DNA of 64,000 nucleotides from Gordonia sp. OPL2 (GTDB taxonomy: Bacteria; Actinomycetota; Actinomycetes; Mycobacteriales; Mycobacteriaceae), in contig NZ_RKME01000001.1 of NCBI RefSeq assembly GCF_003797825.1, positions 62,001 to 126,000 of the forward strand, written 5' to 3'. Shown here piece by piece: positions 50,901-60,457 of this stretch. The position numbers and the translations under genes were made by a program. Positions within the stretch are counted from its first letter, which is position 1; the number at the start of each line of letters is the position of its first letter. The notes under the pieces are model-generated. The model saw only the letters and a program-made list of their open reading frames with translations, had not been told where the DNA came from and did not search any database.

Positions 50901-52205
50901 ACCTGAATCGTCGGGGTCGGCCTTCGGCGCAACCGAATTCAGTGCCTCGGCGATCGGTGCCGCCGTCAGTTCCCGCTGCCAGGTCCGTGCCCCGTCGTCG
51001 GCCAGTCGACGATCCACCGCCTCCGCGGTGGCGGGAAGGGACACGCCGTCCCAACACAGCTGGCGGACCGTCTCCGGGGCGAGCAGGTTCTCCACCGGAA
51101 TGCGATGGGCCTCGGCCACCTCGCGGACTGCGGGCCGGACCGCGGCGGCGCGTTCGGCTGCCTCCGGATTGCGCTGATCCCATCGGTTGACCGGGGGCAG
51201 GCCCACCGAGGGTGTCTTCCGCGAGGGCAACTGATCGTCGGGCAGCCTGCGGGCGCGCTGCAACGCCGACAGCCACACACCGGCCTGCCTGCGCTGCCGG
51301 GGACCACCGAAGACCGGGAGCCGGGTCAGTTCCGCGGGCGTACTCGGATCGGCCGTCGCTGCGGTGACGATGGCGGAGTCGGGCAGGATGCGTCCCGGGG
51401 CCACGTCCCGCTTCTGCGCGAGTTCCTCACGCGCCGTCCATAATTCGCGTACCGCAGCCAGGGTGCGGACGTTCTTGATGGTGTGGATGTTCGACGTCTT
51501 GCGCCACCGCTCGGTACGCGGCGGCGGCGCGGGTCGGTCGAGCACGAACCGGAACTCCTCACGTGCCCAGCGATCCTTGCCCGCATCGGCGAGCGCCGAA
51601 TCCATCGCGTCGCGCAGCTCGATGAGCACCTCGACGTCGAGGGCGGCGTAGTTGAGCCAGTCGTCGGGCAGGGGGCGACGCGACCAGTCGGCAGCGCCAT
51701 GTCCCTTGACGAGTCCCAGTCCGAGGAACTCGGCGACCATCGCGGCGAGGTTGACCTTCGCCAGGCCGAGGAGCCGCCCGGCGAGTTCGGTGTCGTAGAG
51801 CTCGCGGCAGACGAAGCCGAGTTCGCGCAGACAGGGAAGGTCCTGATCCGCGGCGTGGAGTACCCATTCGGGGCCGTCGAGAGCGGCGATCACCGGTGCG
51901 AGGGCATCGGGATGCTCGATCGGATCGAGGAGGAAGGTCCCGGCTCCCGATCTCCGGATCTGCACCAGGTAGGCGCGCTGGGAGTAGCGGTAGCCAGAGG
52001 CGCGTTCGGTGTCGACCGCGATCGGCCCGTCGGCGTCGGCGATCCGCGCGGCGGCCTCCGCGAACTCCTCCGGTGTGATGAGGACCGGAGGAACGCCGTC
52101 GGCGGGACGCAGCAGGGGAGTGGTCACCGGCTCGACAGGGTCCGCGGTGGTGTCCGGACGGGGACCTGCCGGAGACCCGTCCGTGCGATCGTCACCGTTG
52201 TTCAT
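50895..52205 (-). CDS. rnd: RNase D-like 3'-5' exonuclease with HRDC domain
   Basis: The 436-residue protein has the DEDDy exonuclease domain (about 40-215): Asp and Glu in AVDTERASG, Asp in HAADQDLPCL, and Tyr/Asp in WLNYAALDVEV. HRDC-like domains follow (about 230-310 with IHTIKNVRTLAAVRELWTAREELAQKRD; a second near 340-420). RNase D trims 3' ends of tRNA and other small RNAs in the cytoplasm. All catalytic residues are present. It corresponds to Rv2681. The ATG at 52205 begins with a short low-complexity leader; DUF3000 lies 18 bp upstream on the same strand, so the two may be co-transcribed. Confidence 0.92.
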   Translation of the reverse strand: MNNGDDRTDGSPAGPRPDTTADPVEPVTTPLLRPADGVPPVLITPEEFAEAAARIADADGPIAVDTERASGYRYSQRAYLVQIRRSGAGTFLLDPIEHPDALAPVIAALDGPEWVLHAADQDLPCLRELGFVCRELYDTELAGRLLGLAKVNLAAMVAEFLGLGLVKGHGAADWSRRPLPDDWLNYAALDVEVLIELRDAMDSALADAGKDRWAREEFRFVLDRPAPPPRTERWRKTSNIHTIKNVRTLAAVRELWTAREELAQKRDVAPGRILPDSAIVTAATADPSTPAELTRLPVFGGPRQRRQAGVWLSALQRARRLPDDQLPSRKTPSVGLPPVNRWDQRNPEAAERAAAVRPAVREVAEAHRIPVENLLAPETVRQLCWDGVSLPATAEAVDRRLADDGARTWQRELTAAPIAEALNSVAPKADPDDSGP

Positions 52206-52223
52206 GGCGGACCTCCCGCCGGC

Positions 52224-52856
52224 TCAGGCCGAACCCAGTTCGGTGACCCCGACGGGGGGCAGACCGGCCGCCGACGAGAGCACCTCGCAGAACGCCTCGA
52301 GGTGGCCGCCGATCTCGAGTCCGGTCGCGGTCCACGAGGCGCGGAGTTCGAGCTGATGGGCACGCGGTGGTCCGGCGATGTCGCCGTAGCGCACCGACGT
52401 CGTCGAGGTCACGGTTCCGCCGAGAGCCGTCACGTCGATCGTCCGATCCGCTGAGGTACCCGGCGTACTCGCCGACTCCCCGGCCGGTACCCCGAGGGCG
52501 TCGGAGAGCCAGCTCCAGGCGACCTCCGGCAACAACGGATCCATCGCCAGAGCAGCCTCGACCTCGGCCTGCACGTACGCGACCAGGCGCATCGTGCCGT
52601 TCCAGGCATCCTGGCCTGCGGGGTCGTAGAGCAGGATGAGACGACCGAACGAACTACCCGGCGAATCGACCGGGACGTCGTCGGAGTCGTCGCCGCTCTG
52701 GCGCACCTCGGCGCCGATGGCATAGCTGTACGGGGCGAGACGTTGCGGTGGACGGATCGGGCCGACCTCGATCTCCGGCCGGATCCGCGCGGCGTGCAGT
52801 GACGCCACCGCGGCGCGGAAGTCAGCAGGCTCCGTCGGAGCTCCAGAAGAGGTCAC
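52224..52856 (-). CDS. DUF3000 domain-containing protein (Rv2680-like)
   Basis: The 210-residue protein has conserved DUF3000 segments: FRAAVASLHAARIRPEIEVGPIRPPQRLAPYSYAI, FGRLILLYDPAGQDAWNGTMRLVAYVQAEVE, and a C-terminal EVLSSAAGLPPVGVTELGSA. The family is actinobacterial and uncharacterised; gene order (RNase D, DUF3000, hemE) is conserved. GTG 52856 was selected because TACCGT stands seven bases before it on the minus strand, fitting a leaderless transcript; ATGs at 52910 and 53027 would overlap or crowd hemE. Divergent from hemE with a 70-bp gap. Confidence 0.85.
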   Translation of the reverse strand: MTSSGAPTEPADFRAAVASLHAARIRPEIEVGPIRPPQRLAPYSYAIGAEVRQSGDDSDDVPVDSPGSSFGRLILLYDPAGQDAWNGTMRLVAYVQAEVEAALAMDPLLPEVAWSWLSDALGVPAGESASTPGTSADRTIDVTALGGTVTSTTSVRYGDIAGPPRAHQLELRASWTATGLEIGGHLEAFCEVLSSAAGLPPVGVTELGSA

Positions 52857-52869
52857 GAATCCGACGGTA
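52857..52869 (-). promoter_or_regulatory. Leaderless promoter -10 box of DUF3000 gene
   Basis: On the minus strand TACCGT (+ strand 52864-52869) is followed by seven bases and the GTG start at 52856. No ribosome-binding site is present. Confidence 0.5.
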
Positions 52870-52926
52870 GGTCGGGCCAACCCGCGGTGGTCGGAGGCGC
52901 GCCGACGCATGGCAGAGTAGGCACCG

Positions 52927-53994
52927 ATGTCCGAGACAACGCGATCCCACGCGCGACGCGCGAACCGATTCCCCCTGGTGGCCGCCGCGACCGGTGGGAC
53001 ACCCGAACGACGCCCGGTGTGGTTCATGCGGCAGGCGGGCCGATCGCTGCCCGAGTACCGCGCGATCCGCGCCGATCACGGGATGCTCGAGTCGTGCTTC
53101 GACCCGGCGCTGGTCTGCGAAATCACCATGCAGCCGGTCCGTCGCCACGACGTCGACGCCGCGATCCTGTTCTCCGACATCGTCGTGCCGTTGAAGGCCG
53201 CCGGCATCGATCTCGACATCGTCGCCGGTACCGGCCCGGTGATCGCCCAGCCCGTGCGCTCACCCGCCGACGTCTCGGCGGTGCCCCGACTCGAGCCCGA
53301 GTCCGTCGGCGCGATCGCCCATGCCATCGAGCTGCTGCTGGCCGAACTGCCGGAACATGTCGCACTCATCGGTTTCGCCGGGGCCCCCTTCACCCTCGCG
53401 TCCTACCTCATCGAGGGTGGACCCAGCCGCAACTACGAGCGCACCAAGGCGATGATGCACGGGTCGCCCGACGTCTGGCACGCGCTGATGGGTCGGCTCG
53501 CCGACATCACCATCGCGTTCCTGCGCGTCCAACTCGCCGCCGGGGTCGATGCCGTCCAGTTGTTCGACTCGTGGGCGGGGATGCTCTCGCTCGCCGACTA
53601 CGAGACCTATGTGGCGCCGCACAGCGCACGGGTGTTCGCCGAGGTGGCCGAATTCGGTGTGCCCCGGATTCATTTCGGCGTCGGCACCGGAGAGCTCCTG
53701 GGGGCCATGGCCGACGCCGGGGCCGAGGTGATCGGGGTCGACTGGCGGGTGCCGCTCGACGAGGCGGTTCGACGGGTGGGCCCGGGCAAGGCCGTGCAGG
53801 GAAACCTCGACCCGACGTTGCTGTTCGCCGGGCCGGAGGTCGTCGAGCGCGAGGTCCGGCGTGTCGTCGCCGACGGTGAGCGGGCGGTGCGCGCGGGTGC
53901 CGTCGGCCACATCGTCAACCTCGGTCACGGAGTCCTGCCGGGCACCGATCCCGACGTGCTCACCCGGGCCGTCGAGCTGATCCACTCGATCTGA
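52927..53994 (+). CDS. hemE: Uroporphyrinogen decarboxylase
   Basis: The 355-residue enzyme removes four acetate carboxyls from uroporphyrinogen III to give coproporphyrinogen III. The N-terminal signature [21 protein letters not shown] carries the catalytic Arg pair, and the second signature [17 protein letters not shown] is intact, as is the catalytic Asp in [11 protein letters not shown]. The first gene of hemE-cgoX-hemQ; the stop TGA shares one base with the next gene's ATG. ATG 52927 has only a weak ribosome-binding sequence. The complete signatures and normal length leave little doubt about activity. Confidence 0.97.
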   Translation: MSETTRSHARRANRFPLVAAATGGTPERRPVWFMRQAGRSLPEYRAIRADHGMLESCFDPALVCEITMQPVRRHDVDAAILFSDIVVPLKAAGIDLDIVAGTGPVIAQPVRSPADVSAVPRLEPESVGAIAHAIELLLAELPEHVALIGFAGAPFTLASYLIEGGPSRNYERTKAMMHGSPDVWHALMGRLADITIAFLRVQLAAGVDAVQLFDSWAGMLSLADYETYVAPHSARVFAEVAEFGVPRIHFGVGTGELLGAMADAGAEVIGVDWRVPLDEAVRRVGPGKAVQGNLDPTLLFAGPEVVEREVRRVVADGERAVRAGAVGHIVNLGHGVLPGTDPDVLTRAVELIHSI

Positions 53995-55397
53995 TGGCCC
54001 CACGGGCGCGGCGGATCGCGGTCGTCGGGGGCGGTGTCTCCGGCCTGACCGCCGCGTACCGGTTGCGACAGGCGCTCGGCGCGGACGCGCAGATCGACGT
54101 CCATGAGGCCGGTGCCCGACCGGGCGGCATCCTCAGCACGGTCGACGTCGGCGGACGTGCGGTCGACGTGGGTGCGGAGGCATTCATCGTCCGTCGTCCC
54201 GAGGCGGTCGACCTCGTCGGCGAGCTCGGTCTCGCCGACCGGGTCGTGTCGCCGACCGCCCGACGACCCGCGGTGTGGTCGGCCGGACGGCTTCATCCTC
54301 TGCCGACGCCGGCACTGATGGGTGTCCCGGCGAGCGTCGACGCGGTGAGCGGCCTGGTCGACCCCGCCGACCTGGACCGGCTCGCGGCCGAGGCGGACCG
54401 GGCCTGGCGATGGGACCAGGGCGCCGACCCGTCGTTGGGCGAAGTGATCGCCGACCGATTCGGACCCACGGTCGTCACGCGGAGCGTCGACCCGATGCTC
54501 GGCGGGGTGTACTCGAGTCTGTCCACCGACATCGGTGTGCGCGAAGCGCTTCCGGCACTCGCGGCGCGTCTCGACGAGGGTGCGCCGAATCTGACGTCGG
54601 CGGTGGCGGATCTGGTGGGGCGGAGCGCAGGTGGCGGCCCGGTCTTCGGGACACTCCTCGGCGGCTACCGGGTTCTGATCGACGCACTGATCGAGGCAGC
54701 GGCCGCCGAGTTCCGCCTCAACTCGGTGGTGGGCGGTCTCGAGCGGTCCGCGCAGGGGTGGACACTCGACCTCGGACGGTCCGGCTCCGCTGATTACGAC
54801 GGTGTGGTGGTGGCGCTGCCGGCCTGGCATGCCGGTCGCGTGCTGCAGCGGGCGGCGCCGGAGCTCGCTCGATCTCTGCAGGGCGTGCGGCGCGCCTCGT
54901 CGGTGGTGGTCTCGATCGCACTCGCGCCCGGCACCCCGTTGCCCGATCATTCCGGTGTCCTGGTCGGTACTGGAGAAGGATTGCGCGCCAAGGCTTTCAC
55001 GTTCAGCTCGCAGAAATGGGCACATCTGTCCGGCGACGACGGTCCGGTGTCGGTGCGGGCGTCGTTCGGTCGCTACCGGGCGGCGATCCCGGATGACGGT
55101 GTGGAGCCGGGGGTGGACGAACGCATTCGCACGGAGGCGCTCGAGGATCTCGACGAGGTGTGCCGGGCGGCCGGGGTGTCGGCCCCGTCGTCGGCGGTCG
55201 TCGACGTCGTCGTCCAGCGATGGACCGACGGTCTGCCCGTCTATGCGCCCGGGCACCTCGCGGCGATGGCCGAGGCCGAGCGTCTGCGCCCACCGGGCGT
55301 GGTCCTCGCCGGCTCGGCCTACGCCGGCGTCGGTGTGCCGGCCTGCATCGGCCGGGCCGGACGTGCGGTGACAGCACTCCTCGACGAGCTGACCTGA
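53994..55397 (+). CDS. cgoX: Coproporphyrinogen III oxidase (HemY/HemG type, CgoX)
   Basis: The 467-residue FAD enzyme has the dinucleotide fold [17 protein letters not shown], the [19 protein letters not shown] loop and a C-terminal FAD contact [20 protein letters not shown]. In actinobacteria with HemQ, this oxidase acts on coproporphyrinogen III to make coproporphyrin III (coproporphyrin-dependent haem route), rather than protoporphyrinogen IX; older annotation is hemY or hemG. It overlaps hemE by one base (TGATG) and precedes hemQ, all steps of one pathway, except ferrochelatase, which is not in the window. Confidence 0.93.
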   Translation: MAPRARRIAVVGGGVSGLTAAYRLRQALGADAQIDVHEAGARPGGILSTVDVGGRAVDVGAEAFIVRRPEAVDLVGELGLADRVVSPTARRPAVWSAGRLHPLPTPALMGVPASVDAVSGLVDPADLDRLAAEADRAWRWDQGADPSLGEVIADRFGPTVVTRSVDPMLGGVYSSLSTDIGVREALPALAARLDEGAPNLTSAVADLVGRSAGGGPVFGTLLGGYRVLIDALIEAAAAEFRLNSVVGGLERSAQGWTLDLGRSGSADYDGVVVALPAWHAGRVLQRAAPELARSLQGVRRASSVVVSIALAPGTPLPDHSGVLVGTGEGLRAKAFTFSSQKWAHLSGDDGPVSVRASFGRYRAAIPDDGVEPGVDERIRTEALEDLDEVCRAAGVSAPSSAVVDVVVQRWTDGLPVYAPGHLAAMAEAERLRPPGVVLAGSAYAGVGVPACIGRAGRAVTALLDELT

Positions 55398-55435
55398 CTG
55401 ACTTCGCCGTCGGCGACGGTGGCACGATGGCAGTC

Positions 55436-56131
55436 ATGAGCCGCTTGGACTATGCAGAACTCAACGCCACCGTCCGCTACCTGATGTTCTCGGTGTTCGC
55501 GGTGCGCCCCGGTGAACTCGGCGACGACCGCGACCAGGTGAAGGCAGATGCCACCGACTTCCTGAAGTCGCTCGAGGACTCCGGTGTTGTGGTGCGCGGT
55601 GTCTACGACGTCTCCGGCCTGCGGGCCGACGCCGACTTCATGATCTGGTGGCACGCCGAGGAGGTCGAGCAGCTGCAGTCGGCGTACGCACGGTTCCGTC
55701 GGGAGACCATCCTCGGCAAGGCCTGCGACGCGGTGTGGAGCAACGTCGCACTGCACCGTCCGGCGGAGTTCAACAAGAGCCACATCCCGGCGTTCCTGGC
55801 CGGTGAGGAGCCCGGGAACTACATCTGTGTCTACCCGTTCGTGCGCTCCTACGAGTGGTACCTGCTGCCGGACGAGGAGCGACGCAAGATGCTCGCCGAC
55901 CACGGGAAGGCGGCACGCGAGTACAAGGACGTCCGGGCGAACACAGTGGCCTCGTTCGCGCTGGGCGACTACGAGTGGCTGCTCGCGTTCGAGGCGCCGG
56001 AACTGCACCGGATCGTCGACCTCATGCGGGACCTGCGCGCGACCGAGGCGCGTCTGCACGTTCGGGAGGAGACCCCGTTCTTCACCGGCCCCCGGGTCGA
56101 GCCGACAGCACTGATCGACGCCCTGCCCTGA
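55436..56131 (+). CDS. hemQ: Coproheme decarboxylase HemQ
   Basis: The 231-residue chlorite-dismutase-family protein converts coproheme to haem b using peroxide, the last step of the coproporphyrin route. Strong similarity to mycobacterial HemQ is evident in [55 protein letters not shown] and [25 protein letters not shown]; the catalytic Tyr in [12 protein letters not shown] and the proximal His in [14 protein letters not shown] are present. The distal Arg of true chlorite dismutases is not expected here. ATG 55436 matches the family start MSRLDY; ATG 55427 three codons earlier is possible. Confidence 0.95.
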   Translation: MSRLDYAELNATVRYLMFSVFAVRPGELGDDRDQVKADATDFLKSLEDSGVVVRGVYDVSGLRADADFMIWWHAEEVEQLQSAYARFRRETILGKACDAVWSNVALHRPAEFNKSHIPAFLAGEEPGNYICVYPFVRSYEWYLLPDEERRKMLADHGKAAREYKDVRANTVASFALGDYEWLLAFEAPELHRIVDLMRDLRATEARLHVREETPFFTGPRVEPTALIDALP

Positions 56132-56172
56132 TCGACAGGCTGCCCTGAAGGGCCGATCGAGAAGTGGAGTGC

Positions 56173-56610
56173 TCAGTCCTCGGCGGGCTCGAGCGTGAGG
56201 CTGATCGAGTTGATGCAGTACCGCAGGTCGGTGGGCGTGTCGTAGCCCTCGCCCTCGAAGACGTGTCCGAGATGGCTGCCACAGTTCGCGCACAGCACCT
56301 CGACGCGGCGCATGCCGAGTGAGGTGTCGACCCGTTCGACGACCGCGTCACCCGCCAGCGGCGAGAAGAACGACGGCCAGCCGCAATGGGATTCGAACTT
56401 CTGCTCGCTGCGGAACAGCTCGGCGTCGCAGGCCCGGCAGCGGTAGACACCGACGGTCGTGGTGTCGGTGTACTCACCGGTGAAGGGGGCCTCGGTGCCG
56501 GCCTGACGCAGCACTCGGTACTCCGCGGGCGTCAACCGCTCACGCCACTCGCTGTCGCTGATCTGGGTGGCGTCGCTGGCGTGGGACTCGGCCGGGGTGT
56601 TCGGGCTCAT
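56173..56610 (-). CDS. msrB: Peptide-methionine (R)-S-oxide reductase MsrB
   Basis: The 145-residue enzyme repairs the R form of methionine sulfoxide. Two zinc-binding CxxC motifs (CRACD and CANCG) and the catalytic Cys in DLRYCINSISL are present, with the conserved HCGWPSFF and GSHLGHVF stretches. ATG 56610 overlaps the aftC stop as ATGA, with GGAGAA for ribosome binding, so it is the last gene of a ribD-like, lipoprotein, aftC, msrB run. It corresponds to Rv2674. All functional residues are present. It gives an oxidative-repair function in the same operon as a wall enzyme. Confidence 0.96.
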   Translation of the reverse strand: MSPNTPAESHASDATQISDSEWRERLTPAEYRVLRQAGTEAPFTGEYTDTTTVGVYRCRACDAELFRSEQKFESHCGWPSFFSPLAGDAVVERVDTSLGMRRVEVLCANCGSHLGHVFEGEGYDTPTDLRYCINSISLTLEPAED

Positions 56611-57893
56611 TTCTCCACGGTAGCGACAGCCTCGGGACTGCCGCCACCGTCGTCGGTGGCATCGGTCGTCACCGGCTCGGGTGTCGTCGCCGATCCGTCG
56701 TCGTCGAGGCCGGTGACCCCGTCGCGTCGCATGTCGAGATACCGGAACAGCAGCGAGCAGAAGACCGCGATCATCAGCAGCGACCAACCCCAGGTCACCT
56801 TGTTGAACTCGAGTTGGCGCCCGAACGCCTCCCACCGCACCGAGTAGAACGAATCGAACGTCATGCAGCCGTACACGCCCAGCCAGGCCGGCCAGTTGCG
56901 CACCGCGGAACCCGGCAGCAGGACGGTCATCAGCAACGGGAACAGCAGCATCGAGTAGTAGCCCTGGCCGAGTGCCCCGACGAGGAACGTGGTGACCATC
57001 AGGACGCCCGACGAGGTGGTCAGCCACAGCAGTTCGTCGCTGCGGCGGTAGTACCGATAGAGGAACCACAGCGCGAAGATCGCCATCACCACGAACGCGA
57101 TCCGCAGGAGAACGACCAGCCAATCGGCGACTCCGAAGTAGGCGCCGTTGCCTGCGATCGAGCTGTTGTAGTAGTCACGGGCCTCGCCCAGATACGGCAT
57201 GGTGCGGTCGATGAACGACATCGGGTCCACGCTCAGCGGCCAGGCGATCGCCGTGAGGACGAGTGGGATGCCGATGGCGGTCACCAGGATGCGCCACTGC
57301 CGATTCAGCAACGGCAGCAGCAGCAATGGCGCGATGATCGGTTTCACCGCGAGGACCAGTCCGATCGGCACGCCGGCCCACAGGTCGTGCCGATTCATCA
57401 TCAGCACCATGAACGCGAGCATCCCGAGCAGGACGAACGAGTTGAAATTCGTGAACACCAGTGTGTGCGCGACGGTTTCGGTGCTGAAGAAGAAGAAGAG
57501 CACCGCCGGGACGACCCAGGACCGCGCCGAGTAGCCGAACAGGCGTGCCAGCAGATAGGCGCTGCCGACCAGGGCGAGGACGCTGATCGCGATGAACAAC
57601 CACCGTGCCCGTTCGGGATCGATGATCGCCATCGGCGCCATCAGCAGCGTTCCCGACGGCGGGTACAGGTAGTGCGGATCGACGGTGTTGAGGTTTTCGC
57701 CGTACACCGGTTGACGATTCAGGAACTGCAGAGCCGCCTGATAGACCGGCTTGAAGTCATCGGTGCGGTCACCGTTGACACCCAGGATCACCGACCGGTG
57801 GAAGATCATCATGATGGTGATCGGCCACAGCACGATCGGGATGATCCGCTGGGGAGTCATCTGGGGGTGGAGGTACCTGTCGAGAATCGCCAC
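56607..57893 (-). CDS. aftC: Arabinofuranosyltransferase AftC (GT87-type)
   Basis: A 428-residue membrane glycosyltransferase with about ten helices. It matches mycobacterial AftC in HRSVILGVNGDRTDDFKPVY, DPHYLYPPSGTLLMAP, LLLLPLLNRQWR, GQGYYSMLLFPLLMTVLLPGSAVRNWPAWLGVYG and the TSSGVL region. AftC adds alpha-1,3-linked arabinofuranose branches to arabinogalactan and lipoarabinomannan from decaprenyl-phosphoarabinose; the acidic pair in TDDFKP is in the place of the GT-C catalytic aspartate. Start GTG 57893; an ATG 11 codons later is possible. The C-terminal tail is Asp/Thr-rich. This gene points to an arabinogalactan-containing wall. Confidence 0.93.
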   Translation of the reverse strand: MAILDRYLHPQMTPQRIIPIVLWPITIMMIFHRSVILGVNGDRTDDFKPVYQAALQFLNRQPVYGENLNTVDPHYLYPPSGTLLMAPMAIIDPERARWLFIAISVLALVGSAYLLARLFGYSARSWVVPAVLFFFFSTETVAHTLVFTNFNSFVLLGMLAFMVLMMNRHDLWAGVPIGLVLAVKPIIAPLLLLPLLNRQWRILVTAIGIPLVLTAIAWPLSVDPMSFIDRTMPYLGEARDYYNSSIAGNGAYFGVADWLVVLLRIAFVVMAIFALWFLYRYYRRSDELLWLTTSSGVLMVTTFLVGALGQGYYSMLLFPLLMTVLLPGSAVRNWPAWLGVYGCMTFDSFYSVRWEAFGRQLEFNKVTWGWSLLMIAVFCSLLFRYLDMRRDGVTGLDDDGSATTPEPVTTDATDDGGGSPEAVATVEK

Positions 57894-57969
57894 CCGCGAA
57901 CCGTACTACGTCGGGCCTGCCCGGCGACGACAGCCTGCGCCCGGAGCGGGGACGATTCGCCGACGCCGA

Positions 57970-59577
57970 TCAGGTGGGGCAGCCGCGGTCGGTCGGTTCG
58001 CCCAACGGCGCCTCACCCAGATACTGCGCCACCACGTCGGCGGCACACGCGCTGCGGGCGAGGACCGAGTACCCCAGTCCGTCCCACGACACCGTCGTCG
58101 GGGTGGACCCGGCCTTGATGAACAGTCCACCGAGTGCCTCGGCACCACCACCACCGTTGATCGGATCGTTGGCCCCGTTGAGGACGAGTGGGTCGACCGG
58201 GAGGGCCGTCGGGGGATTGACCGGGTTCGACGTCGCCCACGCGTTGCACCGCAACAGCGACAGCGCGCTGTTGGCACCGGTCAGCGGATTCTGCCTCGAC
58301 CATGCATCGATGAGGCCGGGGATCTCGTTCTGGCCGACCGGGCCGGTGACGTCGTTGCACCGGGCCACCAGCTGGCCGTCAGTGGTGCGTAACCCGTCGG
58401 CACGCCGGGAGAGGTCGGCGAGGGCTCCGGTGTCACCGCGCCCGGCCGACGCAACGGCCGACGCGACGTCGGTCACCGCCTGGGGACGATCCGGGGCGGC
58501 CAGCGCCAGCGCCGTGGTGATCGCGTTGAGCGCCTCCGTGTCGGTGATACCGGCGAGACCTCCGGTCCTGCCCTTCGCCAGGACGTCACCGATGGTGGCC
58601 ATACCGTCGGCGCCCAGCGGACACGTCCCCGACGACCCGCATTGCTGAACGAACGCCCGCAGCGAGGCCTGGACGCCGGTCGCCTGGGTGGCGCCCCGGT
58701 CCCGGGCATTGGCGCCGAACGGTGTCGGCGTGTCCAGGATGATCCGGCCCGCTCGTCCGGAGTAGTTGCTGGCGTAGGCCAGGACGACGTCGGAGCCTTC
58801 ACCGACTCCGACCAATCCGAGATGATCGACACCCCATCGGGTGCGCAGCGCCTCGATGTCGGATGCGGCGAAGGCCGCACCGAAGTCGAGTTGGTGCGGC
58901 GTGAGGGTCTCGGTGCACCCGTCCGATGCCGACGACGCGGCACGGGCGAGCCTCGTGATCCGTTCGTCCTGATCCGACGGCGATGCACCGGCGAGGCCGT
59001 TGTTGCCCAGAGTGTTGCGCTCGACCCGGGTCATGCAGTCGAGCGCGCTGCTCTCCGGCGTACCGCGTCGATCGATCGCCACCACGGGATGTTTGTCGAG
59101 CAGTGTCCGTCCAGGCCCACCGGCCATCAACAGAAGTGTGCGCGAGGAGGGGAGATCGGACCCGGACGTGAGGACCAGAGGCGCCGCGCCGGCCGGTGTG
59201 GTCCCTGTCTTCGCACGTGTCAGGCTGATCGAGATGGTGTCGCCGGTGGGACGGTTCGGGTCCACCGGCACGTCCATCTCCGCGCACTCCACGCGGATGC
59301 CACCGGGCGCGGCGACCCCGAATCGGCCCGCCGATGCCCGCCCACAGTCCGACCAGTCGAGATCGTTGCGCGGGGCCGCGAGCGGCGGCAGGGGAGCCGG
59401 GCCCGACGACGACGGCGGGGCCTGTCCGCCACCATCACCACCGGTCACGACCTCGGGTCCGGTGTCGGGTCCGATGGCGCAGCCGGTCAGCCCGACGAGA
59501 AGGGACGTCGCCGCGGCAGCGCAGATCAGTGCGGTGCGCCGTCCGGGGCCGCGGACCCGCCGGTGTGCTCGTCGCAT
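57970..59577 (-). CDS. Alpha/beta-hydrolase lipoprotein (Rv2672-like) without intact catalytic residues
   Basis: The 535-residue protein has a lipoprotein signal (RRTALICAAAATSLLVGLTGC, lipobox LTGC, Cys33) and the plan of tripeptidyl-aminopeptidase-type secreted hydrolases, including LLLMAGGPG, VVAIDRRGTPES, DIEALRTRWGVDHLGLVGVGEGSD and a C-terminal TAP-like segment. The nucleophile position of GxSxG is Gly259 (VGVGEGS). The acid Asp471 is kept in NGANDP, but the usual His after WDG is Tyr503 (GLGYS). It therefore looks like an inactive or differently acting hydrolase fold. It lies between a ribD-like gene and aftC as in mycobacteria. ATG 59577 was chosen for the signal peptide. Confidence 0.88.
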   Translation of the reverse strand: MRRAHRRVRGPGRRTALICAAAATSLLVGLTGCAIGPDTGPEVVTGGDGGGQAPPSSSGPAPLPPLAAPRNDLDWSDCGRASAGRFGVAAPGGIRVECAEMDVPVDPNRPTGDTISISLTRAKTGTTPAGAAPLVLTSGSDLPSSRTLLLMAGGPGRTLLDKHPVVAIDRRGTPESSALDCMTRVERNTLGNNGLAGASPSDQDERITRLARAASSASDGCTETLTPHQLDFGAAFAASDIEALRTRWGVDHLGLVGVGEGSDVVLAYASNYSGRAGRIILDTPTPFGANARDRGATQATGVQASLRAFVQQCGSSGTCPLGADGMATIGDVLAKGRTGGLAGITDTEALNAITTALALAAPDRPQAVTDVASAVASAGRGDTGALADLSRRADGLRTTDGQLVARCNDVTGPVGQNEIPGLIDAWSRQNPLTGANSALSLLRCNAWATSNPVNPPTALPVDPLVLNGANDPINGGGGAEALGGLFIKAGSTPTTVSWDGLGYSVLARSACAADVVAQYLGEAPLGEPTDRGCPT

Positions 59578-59630
59578 GACCGCGAGCGTAGTCACCCGAC
59601 GCGGGGCCACCATCGCACGGCTGTCCGGTG

Positions 59631-60422
59631 TCACGCCTGCCCGCCGACGTCCCGTGTCCACCGCGTGAAGACGAATCCGTCCTCGTCGGTGAGGATCGTT
59701 GCCGGTCGCATCGGGTGCTTCCGCCCCGGCGCCGAGTGATGGGCGATGCGGCCGGCGTCCCCGGCGACCAGCGTGGGACTCGTGGTCACGCACACCTCGT
59801 CGACGACGTCGGCGTCGATGAACGTGCCGAGCAGCGACGGTCCGCCCTCACCCAGGACACGTACCCATCCGCGTTCGGCGCACAGATCGAGCACCCGGTC
59901 GATGTCGACCGACTCGTCGCCGCAGTCGATGACCGTGGCACCCGCTGCGACCAGTGCACCTCGGCGCTCGGCGTCGGCGGTACGACAGGTCAGGATGACC
60001 GTGTCCGAATGGCCGACAGGGCCGAAATCGGCTGGGATGGACAATGATCGGGAGACCAGTGCGAGTGCTGGTGCGGGCGTCTGCTCGCGGGTGCGGCGAT
60101 CGGCGGCGAACACCTCGTCGGGAGCGGGCTGACCGTAGCCCTCGGTCACCGCCGTCCGCGCCCCGACGAGGACCACGTCGGCGAGCGCGCGCAGCACCCG
60201 GAAGATCGCCTTGTCGCCCGGACCGCCCAGCTCACCCGAACGACCGTCGAAGGTGACCGCGCCGTCGACGGTACTCACCATGTTGACGCGGAGGTGGGGC
60301 CGGGCGAGGCAGGGCGCCGACGATGGCCGCGTCGGATACGCGTACTGCTCGGCGAGCCAGCGCAGGGTGGTGAGGTCATCCGGGTCGGATGTGACCTGAG
60401 TCGCTTTCTGTAGACCGAACAT
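59631..60422 (-). CDS. RibD-like pyrimidine reductase family protein (Rv2671-like)
   Basis: The 263-residue protein has the dihydrofolate-reductase-like fold of the RibD C-terminal domain: HLRVNMVSTVDGAVT, AIFRVLRALADVVLVGARTAV, VRVLGEGGPSLLGTF and DEVCVTTSPTLV. It lacks the zinc deaminase half, so it is not a full riboflavin enzyme; M. tuberculosis Rv2671 can replace dihydrofolate reductase and gives para-aminosalicylate resistance when overexpressed. ATG 60422 follows GGAG. It is first in a minus-strand run of four genes and divergent from zapE with a 35-bp gap. The likely cofactor is NADPH. Confidence 0.88.
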   Translation of the reverse strand: MFGLQKATQVTSDPDDLTTLRWLAEQYAYPTRPSSAPCLARPHLRVNMVSTVDGAVTFDGRSGELGGPGDKAIFRVLRALADVVLVGARTAVTEGYGQPAPDEVFAADRRTREQTPAPALALVSRSLSIPADFGPVGHSDTVILTCRTADAERRGALVAAGATVIDCGDESVDIDRVLDLCAERGWVRVLGEGGPSLLGTFIDADVVDEVCVTTSPTLVAGDAGRIAHHSAPGRKHPMRPATILTDEDGFVFTRWTRDVGGQA

Positions 60423-60445
60423 GACTCCATCATGTCGGAGGTGGC

Positions 60446-60457
60446 TACGCTCCCCGT
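60446..60457 (+). promoter_or_regulatory. Leaderless promoter -10 box of zapE
   Basis: TACGCT (60446-60451) is followed by six bases and the ATG start at 60458, in a 35-bp divergent gap. No ribosome-binding site is present for this gene. Confidence 0.55.
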
